This document shows, in pieces, positions 23,442-29,949 of a stretch of DNA of 32,686 nucleotides (position 1 is the stretch's first letter; the number at the start of each line of letters is the position of its first letter). Both the position numbers and the translations under genes were made by a program. This DNA comes from an uncultured Corynebacterium sp. GTDB taxonomy: Bacteria; Actinomycetota; Actinomycetes; Mycobacteriales; Mycobacteriaceae. The DNA is taken from positions 1-32,686 of the forward strand of contig NZ_CALLDG010000104.1 in the NCBI RefSeq assembly GCF_937999985.1, given 5' to 3'. Under the pieces are notes generated by a model, which was given only the letters and a program-made list of their open reading frames with translations, was not told the DNA's origin and made no database searches.

Positions 23442-24230
23442 CTAACCCCGGCCCAGGTCCTTCAGCACCTTGCGGACGTGCGCACCAGCCTCCGGCCCCT
23501 CATAGGCCTCAACCACATCATCCACGCGGCCAACCTGCCGGACCTCTCCGTGGTCGATCCACAGCGCACTGTCACACAGCTGCGCCAGGAATTCGTTGCT
23601 GTGCGAGGCGAAAACCAGGATGCCGCTCCGCTCAACCATCTCCACTAGCCGCCCGCGCGCCTTAGCCATGAACGCAGCATCCACGGCGCCGATGCCTTCA
23701 TCCAGCAGCAGAATCTCCGGGTCGATGCTGGTCACAACCCCCAAAGCCAGCCGAATCCGCATGCCCGTCGAGTAGGTGCGCAGCGGCATATCCAGGTATT
23801 CGCCGAGTTCGCTGAACTCCGCAATGTCGTCCATTTTTCGTCGCATCGCTTTCCGCGTCTGCCCCAGGAACAGCCCGCGGATCATGATGTTTTCGTACCC
23901 GGAGATCTCCGGATCCATGCCCACACCCAGGTCGAACACGGGTGCCACGCGCCCGCGCACGATCGCGGACCCGCGCGTCGGCTCGTAAATCCCACTGAGC
24001 AGGCGCAGCAGGGTGGACTTGCCGGCGCCGTTGTGCCCGACCAGGCCGATCCGGTCGCCGTCCTGCAGGTGCAGATTGACGCCCTTAAGCGCCTCCACCA
24101 TCACCGTATTCGACGAGTTCCTGCCGATCGCGCCGCCGGCAGCCCCCAGGAATGTCTGCTTCATGGAGCGGGTCTTCGCATCGAAGATGGGGAAGTCTAC
24201 GCAAGCGTCGTAAGTGTCAATCGAAACCAT
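23442..24230 (-). CDS. wzt: ABC transporter ATP-binding protein (Wzt-like, galactan export)
   Basis: This 262-residue protein powers export of a lipid-linked polysaccharide. Walker A is LVGHNGAGKSTLLRLL, the signature motif is RTYSTGMRIRLAL, Walker B is EILLLDEGIGAVDAAF and the switch histidine is in VFASHS. The FDLGVGMDPEISGYENI segment marks the polysaccharide-export subgroup. It lacks the C-terminal carbohydrate-binding domain of some Wzt proteins, as does the mycobacterial homologue Rv3781. It lies 59 bases downstream of the permease gene. In mycobacteria this pair is thought to export lipid-linked galactan. Confidence 0.92.
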   Translation of the reverse strand: MVSIDTYDACVDFPIFDAKTRSMKQTFLGAAGGAIGRNSSNTVMVEALKGVNLHLQDGDRIGLVGHNGAGKSTLLRLLSGIYEPTRGSAIVRGRVAPVFDLGVGMDPEISGYENIMIRGLFLGQTRKAMRRKMDDIAEFSELGEYLDMPLRTYSTGMRIRLALGVVTSIDPEILLLDEGIGAVDAAFMAKARGRLVEMVERSGILVFASHSNEFLAQLCDSALWIDHGEVRQVGRVDDVVEAYEGPEAGAHVRKVLKDLGRG

Positions 24231-24289
24231 GTCATCTCACTTTGTTGTTTCAGTTGTCGCGGCTGGCGGGCCCAAGCCCGCCAGCGCGG

Positions 24290-25177
24290 CTAAACCCAGT
24301 AGCTCACGCGGAAGCGCCAGCGGCGCATCACCAGCAGGGCCAGTGCAAGCCCCAGCACGGTCAGCACGCCCACGATGCCCCAGTGGTAGGCGGGGACTGG
24401 CTCGCCGATCATCGGCCCGCGGACGATCTCCAGGTAGTGGTACAGCGGGTTGATCTCCGCAATCTTTGCTCGCTCGGCCACTGCCCCGCCTTGGTCGCGC
24501 AGGGTTTTGGTGGTCCAGACGATGGGCGTCATATAAAAGGCTAGTTGGACTAGCGAATCCAGCAGCGGGGCTACGTCGCGGAAGCGGGTGGCGATGATGC
24601 CGAAGAACATGGTCACCCAGATGCCGTTGGCGATCATTAGGGCCATGGCGGGTACGACCAGCAGCACTTCCCAGCCGAGCGATGGGCGGAACACGGCCAG
24701 CAGCACGAGCCAGATCACAAGGTTGTGCAGCAGGAAGAGGAATTGCTTCCACACCAGGCGGTACACGTGCACCGACAGGGCGGAGGGCAGTTGCTTGATC
24801 AGCCCTTCGTTGGCGATGAACACTTCCGAGCCGTCTTTGATGCAGCCCGAAATGAAGCCCCACAGGATCAGGCCGACGGCGACGTGCGGCAGGAAGCTGG
24901 CGAGGTCTTGCTGGAACAGCAGGCTGTACAGCAGGCCGAGGGCTAGGGCCATCACGCCGGTGGCGATGGTGATCCAGAGGGGCCCGAGGGTACTGCGCCG
25001 GTAGCGTTGCTTGATGTCTTGCCAGCCGAGCGCGAGCCATAGTTCGCGCTGCGCAAGCCCCTTCTTCAGGTCGGCCCACGCCGCACCGAAGGTTTGGGAG
25101 TTGCTAGCTGGGATGTCGCCGTCTGCCGCGGCGGTGATCCGCTGTAGATCCGCGGCCTCTGGCATTTTTTGTGGCAT
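24290..25177 (-). CDS. wzm: ABC transporter permease (Wzm-like, galactan export)
   Basis: This is the membrane partner of Wzt. From the ATG at 25177 (AGGA ribosome site six bases before) it has 295 residues. An amphipathic cytoplasmic N-terminal part (WADLKKGLAQRELWLALGWQDIKQRYR) precedes six hydrophobic segments beginning TLGPLWITIATGVMALALGL. AEINPLYHYLEIVRGPMIG before the last helix is typical of ABC-2 polysaccharide exporters. The frame is open to 25255, but the upstream part has no family similarity. A possible promoter with a -10-like TAAAAT is near 25230, next to a GGCGTCA word. Confidence 0.9.
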   Translation of the reverse strand: MPQKMPEAADLQRITAAADGDIPASNSQTFGAAWADLKKGLAQRELWLALGWQDIKQRYRRSTLGPLWITIATGVMALALGLLYSLLFQQDLASFLPHVAVGLILWGFISGCIKDGSEVFIANEGLIKQLPSALSVHVYRLVWKQFLFLLHNLVIWLVLLAVFRPSLGWEVLLVVPAMALMIANGIWVTMFFGIIATRFRDVAPLLDSLVQLAFYMTPIVWTTKTLRDQGGAVAERAKIAEINPLYHYLEIVRGPMIGEPVPAYHWGIVGVLTVLGLALALLVMRRWRFRVSYWV

Positions 25178-25635
25178 GTGGTCCTGCTTCTTACTGCTTC
25201 GCGTTTTCGTTGCTGTTGCTTTGAGGCAGTCTATTTTACTTTGTGACGCCCACACCTCCTATTCCCGGCGAGTCCCGCTTTCGCTTTAGTGGCGGCGCGG
25301 GCGGCAGTTAGCGGCTGCAGTTCCCCGCGGCGCGAGGCGCCGGTCCGCGGCCGCGACCGGGCACGGTGTTGCCTGTCCGGATTGGGCGCTAGTATCGGTT
25401 GAGGTTAGTTCTCCGGCTCGCCTGCGGTGGGCTGAGACCTGCCTACCGTGCAGTGGGCTGAGTCCCGGCCCCTCGCAGCGAGCCCCTGCCTAGCGCAGTG
25501 GGTTGGTTTCGCAGCCGGGCCGGGGAATGCTCATCGCCCTTTGAGGGGCGCAGCCGCGAGCCGCAGAAGACGGCGCGAGGTGCGGAAAGTACCGTCCGAA
25601 GCAGTCTATATATAAGGAATGTAAGGAGTAGTCCA
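25178..25635. other. Divergent spacer between wzm and the aminotransferase-like gene
   Basis: This 458-base spacer holds two outward promoters by inference. One is a -10-like TAAAAT for wzm near 25230; the other is TATATA (25607-25612) for the downstream gene. Imperfect direct repeats of gcagtgggctgag lie at 25424, 25450 and 25495. The frame of the downstream gene is open through the right half, but codon character is poor there. Confidence 0.4.
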
Positions 25636-27003
25636 GTGTTCGATGTGCCACGGGTCCGGGGGTTGTATGCATCGCTGTCGGATGGCTGGACGTACTTAAA
25701 CGCGCAGGATTTCCCGCAGGTGCCGGAGAGGGTGTCTTCGGCGGTGGCGCGGAGTTTCCGGGTGGCTTCTTTGCTGGAGCCGCCGGAGTCCACGACGGGT
25801 TCGCATTCCCGCGCGCAGCGCCTGGGTCGCCGCATTGGTGAGTCTTTCGGCGATTCCGCGCGTACTGCGATTGCGGATCTGACGGGCGCGCGGCCGGAGA
25901 ATGTGGTGCTGGGCGCTTCCCGCGAGGCGCTGCTGGATGATTTGGCGCACGCTCTGTACCGGCGCCTGCGTCTGGGCCAGGAGGTCGTGCTTTCACGTAT
26001 CGATGATCCGGCGAACGTGGCACCGTGGAAGCATGCGGCGGATCTGTATGGCGCGCGGGTGCGCTGGGCGGAGCCGGATCTTTCCAGCGGTGTGCTGCCG
26101 GCCTGGCAGTTCACGAACTTGGTGGAGCCGGAGACTTCGGTGGTCGCGGTTTCCGCCGCGAATCGTTACGTGGGTGCGGTGACGGATGTGCGTGCCATCG
26201 CGGATTGTGTGCGGGCGAAGTCCCGGGCGCTGCTGGTGGTGGACGTGGATTCCTTCGCCCCGTACCGCGTGGTGGACGTGGAGCAGATGGGCGCGGACGT
26301 GCTGGCCCTGGATGTTGCCAGCCTGGGCGGCCCGAATGTGGGCGCGCTGGTGTTTAAGGACGATGCTACCCGTCAGGCCGTGTTCCGCTCTGGCCATGGC
26401 GTGGGCGTGGGTGGCGTGTCCGAGGGGCTGCTGGGTGGCGTGGCGGAGGCCGTGGACCACCTGGCCCGCCTGGATGATTCCGCCCGCGGCACCCGCCGCA
26501 CGCGGTTGAAGACGGGTCTGCCGCACGCCGCGGACTACCTGAATTCCTTGGCAACGCACCTGGTGGAAGGTCTGCAGAGCCTCGGCACTGTCCACGTGAT
26601 CGGCGTGGATGGGGACGGCCACGTGCTGGAGGAGTTCGCCGCCGTGGACCGCGTGCCGCGCGTGAGCTTCCTGGTGGATGGCGTGCCCGCGGGCGTGGTG
26701 GTGCAGCGCCTGCTGGCTAATGGTGTGGTCGCGGGTGTGGTCGCGCCGGGCCAGTCGCAGCTGCTGGAGCGCATGGGGGTCTTCGAGGAGCAGTCGGCCG
26801 CTGGGCCGGCTGCGCCGGGCGCGAACTCCCGTGGTCGTCACGTTCGCAGGGGCGCGGACTCAGATACGGCCTCGGCCGCAGACGCAGCCTCGGCGCTGGG
26901 CTCGGCGCTGGATCAGGCCGGTGCAGTTTCCGTCGGGTTCGCCCCGCACAACACCGTGCATGATGTGGACCAGCTGGTGCGGGTGGTGGCGTCCGTAAGA
27001 TAG
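25636..27003 (+). CDS. Class V aminotransferase-like protein without the PLP lysine
   Basis: The fold is that of class V aminotransferases/cysteine desulfurases. It starts with VPRVRGLYASLSDGWTYLN, and the mid part shows LSRIDDPANVAPWKHAADLYGA and VVDVDSFAPYRVVDVEQMGADVLALD. The next segment, VASLGGPNVGALVF (residues about 227-240), should contain the SxHK lysine that binds pyridoxal phosphate, and it has no lysine. The mycobacterial homologue Rv3778c, as I recall it, shares this loss, so it is ancestral. I choose the GTG at 25636 for its AAGGAG site seven bases before, giving 455 residues. A roughly 40-residue Ala/Asp/Ser-rich insertion lies near residues 390-430. Function is unknown. Confidence 0.85.
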   Translation: MFDVPRVRGLYASLSDGWTYLNAQDFPQVPERVSSAVARSFRVASLLEPPESTTGSHSRAQRLGRRIGESFGDSARTAIADLTGARPENVVLGASREALLDDLAHALYRRLRLGQEVVLSRIDDPANVAPWKHAADLYGARVRWAEPDLSSGVLPAWQFTNLVEPETSVVAVSAANRYVGAVTDVRAIADCVRAKSRALLVVDVDSFAPYRVVDVEQMGADVLALDVASLGGPNVGALVFKDDATRQAVFRSGHGVGVGGVSEGLLGGVAEAVDHLARLDDSARGTRRTRLKTGLPHAADYLNSLATHLVEGLQSLGTVHVIGVDGDGHVLEEFAAVDRVPRVSFLVDGVPAGVVVQRLLANGVVAGVVAPGQSQLLERMGVFEEQSAAGPAAPGANSRGRHVRRGADSDTASAADAASALGSALDQAGAVSVGFAPHNTVHDVDQLVRVVASVR

Positions 27004-27012
27004 CGTGGCCGT

Positions 27013-27909
27013 GTGCTTCGACTGATTACTGCGCTTACACCGATAATTTGGGGAACGACGTACATCGTCACCACGAACCTGCTGCCGCCTGGGCGGCCTC
27101 TGCTGGCGGGTGTGCTGCGTGCGCTACCTGCGGGTTTGATGCTGCTGCTGTGGTTTCGTAGGCTGCCGCGCGGGCAGTGGTGGTGGAGGTCCGCGGTGTT
27201 GGGGGTTGTGAACATCGGCGGCTTCTTTGCTCTGCTGTTCGCGGCGGCGTATCTGCTGCCGGGCGGCGTGGCGGCGATTGTGACGAACACCGCGCCCCTG
27301 TGGGTGATCGCCCTGAGCCCGGCGTTGTTGGGCACGCGCATTCAGCCGTACCAGGTGATCGGCGCGCTCGTTGCCGTGGTGGGTGTGGCTTGTTTGGTAT
27401 TGACGCCCGCCGCGGCCCTGAATACCGGCGGCATCCTCGCGGGCTTGGGCGCCAGTGTGTGCATGGGTCTGGGTGCGATTCTGGCGAAGAAGTGGGGTAA
27501 GCCGGACGATGTGCCGCAGCTGGCGGTGACGGGCTGGCAGCTGACTTTCGGCGGGTTGTTCCTGGTTCCGTTGCTGCTGGTGATGGAGGGGTTGCCGGAT
27601 CACCTGACCGGCCAGAATGTGTTGGGTTATGCGTATCTGACGATCTTCGGCGCCCTGATTGCGTATGGTATTTGGTTCCACGGTTTGGCCAAGTTGGACG
27701 TGGTGCAGGTGGCGATCCTGGGCGTGTTGAGCCCGGTGACGGCGACGTTCCTGGGAGTGGTGTTCGTCGGCGAGAGGCTTTCGCTGGTGCAGTGGGCTGG
27801 CCTGCTGTTGGTGCTGGCGGCGCTGGTGTTGGTGCAGACGGGCGGGTGGCCGCGGCGGCGCGGGCGCGGAGCCCGCGGGAGCGGGCGGCTTACCAAGCCG
27901 CGCGCCTAG
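27013..27909 (+). CDS. EamA/DMT family transporter
   Basis: This 298-residue membrane protein of the drug/metabolite transporter group has ten hydrophobic segments in two EamA repeats. The first begins ALTPIIWGTTYIVTTNLLP. The second begins GGILAGLGASVCMGLGAILAKKW. The end of each repeat carries a recognisable helix pair (ALVAVVGVACLVLTPAA; WAGLLLVLAALVLVQTG). Substrates in the family range from amino acids to purines and cannot be predicted. It starts at a GTG nine bases after the aminotransferase-like gene, probably in one transcript. The C-terminal tail is basic. Confidence 0.9.
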   Translation: MLRLITALTPIIWGTTYIVTTNLLPPGRPLLAGVLRALPAGLMLLLWFRRLPRGQWWWRSAVLGVVNIGGFFALLFAAAYLLPGGVAAIVTNTAPLWVIALSPALLGTRIQPYQVIGALVAVVGVACLVLTPAAALNTGGILAGLGASVCMGLGAILAKKWGKPDDVPQLAVTGWQLTFGGLFLVPLLLVMEGLPDHLTGQNVLGYAYLTIFGALIAYGIWFHGLAKLDVVQVAILGVLSPVTATFLGVVFVGERLSLVQWAGLLLVLAALVLVQTGGWPRRRGRGARGSGRLTKPRA

Positions 27910-27940
27910 GTCGCCGCGATCGCTTGCCTGGCGCCGGGCC

Positions 27941-27955
27941 GCGAGCTTGGCTCGC
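27941..27955. terminator. Hairpin between eamA-type gene and quinone oxidoreductase
   Basis: GCGAGC-ttg-GCTCGC lies in the 51-base gap between two convergent genes. It is short and lacks a T-tract. Confidence 0.4.
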
Positions 27956-27960
27956 CGCTC

Positions 27961-28962
27961 CTAGCTCTGCGGCAGTTCGAGCACGATCTTGCCGGTGACT
28001 TCCCCGGCCAGCAGTGCCTTGTGCGCGGCGGCGGCTTCGGCGATGGGCATGATCCGGTCGATGTGGTGGGTGATTTTCCCGTTTTCCAGCAGGGGCCAGA
28101 CGTTGCGCAGGGTTTCGGCGACGATGCGCGCCTTGTCTTGGTTGTCGCGGTAGCGCAGGCCGGTGGCGCTGATGTTGCCGCGTTTGTTGAGTAGCTTGGC
28201 GATGTTTAGTTCGCCCTTCACGCCGCCTTGCATGCCGATGATCACGATGTGCCCGTCGGGGGCCAGGGCCGTGATGTTGCGGTCGAGGTATTTTGCGCCG
28301 ATGATGTCCAGGATCACGTCCGCCCCGCCGTGTTCTGTGAGGACCTCGGCGAAGTCCTCTTCCTTATAGTTAATGAGGATGTCCGCGCCGTAGCGGCGGC
28401 ATACGTGAAGCTTTTCTTCGGAGCCGGCGGTGACGGCCACGGTGGCGCCGAGGGCTTTGGCTAGTTGGATGCCGAAGATGCCGATGCCTCCGCCACCGCC
28501 GTGGAAGAGGATGGTATCGCCTTCGCGTAAGTGGGCGGTCATCATGATGTTGGACCAGACGGTGCAGGCAACTTCCACCACGCTGGCGGCTTCGGCGAGG
28601 CTGTACCCGGCGGGGATGGGGAGGAGTTGGCCTTCGGGCACGGTGGCGTAGTCGCTGTACCCGCCCCCGGAGAGCAGGACTGCGACTTCGTCGCCCGGGT
28701 GCCAAGGGGAGCTGTCGGGGCGGGTGGCTCCGTTGGGGTCTTCGATCACGCCTGCGGCTTCGAGCCCGATGATGTTTGTGGTGCCGCGGGGTGGGGGATA
28801 GTGGCCTTGGGCTTGGAGGGTGTCTGCTCTATTGACGCCAGCGTAGTGGATGCGCACCAGGGCTTCGCCGGGTTGGGGGTCGGCGATGCTGGTGGTTTGC
28901 CAGGCCAGGGAGCTGGGGTTTTCGGTATCGGTCTGGATGATTGCGTTTGTGGTGATGCTCAT
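27961..28962 (-). CDS. NAD(P)H quinone oxidoreductase (zeta-crystallin type)
   Basis: This is a zinc-free medium-chain reductase acting on quinones or enones. The family segments are RIHYAGVNRADTLQAQGHYPPP, IIGLEAAGVIED, the cofactor loop FHGGGGGIGIFGIQLAKALGA, and YGADILINYKEEDFAEVL. The end is GKITHHIDRIMPIAEAAAAH. The ATG at 28962 has a GGTGGAG ribosome site; a GTG at 28971 is in frame but lies inside that site. The protein has 333 residues. Zinc ligands are absent, as expected. It is transcribed toward the EamA gene and away from the tRNA. Confidence 0.92.
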   Translation of the reverse strand: MSITTNAIIQTDTENPSSLAWQTTSIADPQPGEALVRIHYAGVNRADTLQAQGHYPPPRGTTNIIGLEAAGVIEDPNGATRPDSSPWHPGDEVAVLLSGGGYSDYATVPEGQLLPIPAGYSLAEAASVVEVACTVWSNIMMTAHLREGDTILFHGGGGGIGIFGIQLAKALGATVAVTAGSEEKLHVCRRYGADILINYKEEDFAEVLTEHGGADVILDIIGAKYLDRNITALAPDGHIVIIGMQGGVKGELNIAKLLNKRGNISATGLRYRDNQDKARIVAETLRNVWPLLENGKITHHIDRIMPIAEAAAAHKALLAGEVTGKIVLELPQS

Positions 28963-29052
28963 GGACTCCACCCTAATGAATCATTGTGCGGCTGGGAATG
29001 GGTGCGTTGTGGTGTGGGGTGTAAGATGTTTTGAGCGGTATTGAGCCGCGTT

Positions 29053-29137
29053 GGAAGTATGGCAGAGCGGCCGAATGCACTGGTCTTGAAAACCAGCGAT
29101 GGGAAACCATCCGGGGGTTCAAATCCCTCTACTTCCG
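29053..29137 (+). tRNA. tRNA-Ser (anticodon UGA)
   Basis: The acceptor stem GGAAGTA (29053-29059) pairs with TACTTCC (29130-29136), followed by the discriminator G. The anticodon arm CTGGT-cttgaaa-ACCAG reads TGA. A long variable arm (gATGGgaaaCCATc) marks it as a class II serine tRNA, and the T arm is GGGGG-ttcaaat-CCCTC-like. CCA is not encoded. Confidence 0.95.
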
Positions 29138-29887
29138 CAGATTGCATTTTCTTGTGCGGGTGGAACGCTTTGGGCTTAGTGAGTCGTGAGAATGATGCGG
29201 GCGCCCCTTGGGTCTGTGTTGTGTGGGTGCGCAGCGAGATAGGTCAGGGCCCGTCGTGTTTTCGGGGGATACCCTGGTTAAGTTTGGACGTTAGCTTAAG
29301 ATTCTGGGGGTATATGCGGGGGTGTATATCCAGGAGAATATAACAGTTTTATATAGTGACTGGGCTATGAATCGCTGCTGATCCTCTCGCGCGGTTCGAG
29401 GTTCTTGCGCTGGCTCCTAGGTTGAAGTGCGGTGTGATGTGGCTATTTTTGCATAACAATGTAGTCGAATGGTTCCAGTGGCGGCTGCCATAGAGGGGGC
29501 GTTCTGATCGGGCTGGGGCCGAAAATGGCTATCAGTTAGACGAAGTAGATTGTTGAACAATAGCGGTTTATATCGACTTTCTCATCGACTTCGGTGGCAG
29601 ACGCGCTTCGGCTGGCGAGGTATAAAATACTCCCCTGCTGTGCGACGACTATATCTAGGGTGGTTTAAAGGCGTGCTTCGGAGGGTTTGGAGTTTGGGTT
29701 TATTGAAGCTCGGGGCTAGAGGGAATTGATAGGAGTGTGTAATTAATATACATGAATAGTGGTTCATCTTCGAGTTAGTATCGGTCGCTTTGTTTCTGAA
29801 TAGCGAATAAGGTTTCGTGAAGAGACTTGCGCTCGCGTGCAATCTTCTTGGACAGCGGATTGCTGGTGTGTGGAGGTCATGACGTGT

Positions 29888-29910
29888 GGCCTACTCGACA
29901 TGGGTAGGCC
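29888..29910 (+). promoter_or_regulatory. Leader hairpin upstream of the surface protein
   Basis: GGCCTAC (29888-29894) pairs with GTAGGCC (29904-29910) over a nine-base loop, 39 bases before the ATG. It lacks a T-tract, so a regulatory or mRNA-stabilising role is more likely than termination. Confidence 0.45.
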
Positions 29911-29925
29911 TCAAGAAACTTAGAG

Positions 29926-29944
29926 AAGTCTTAGGAAAGGACTT
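29926..29944 (+). promoter_or_regulatory. Ribosome site held in a small hairpin loop
   Basis: AAGTC (29926-29930) and GACTT (29940-29944) can pair around the loop ttaggaaag. The ribosome binding site AGGAAAGG spans the loop and the first base of the 3' arm, so the hairpin would leave it largely exposed. The ATG follows five bases after the stem. The stem is short, so stability is uncertain. Confidence 0.35.
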
Positions 29945-29949
29945 AACTC

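Larger units (their letters stand above)
29138..29949 (+). other. 812-base gene-free, AT-richer leader of the surface protein gene
   Basis: No open frame with gene-like character occurs on either strand. The stretch is visibly richer in A and T than the rest of the window, with tatat words at about 29311, 29323 and 29353, and several possible -10 elements (for example tataaaat near 29621). It ends in two hairpins before the surface protein ATG. It may be a long regulated 5' region, or decayed DNA. Confidence 0.5.

Noticed and set aside
25498..25635. 46-residue N-terminal extension of the aminotransferase-like protein
   Set aside because: AAGGAG before the GTG at 25636 and similarity beginning at that point favour the shorter form.
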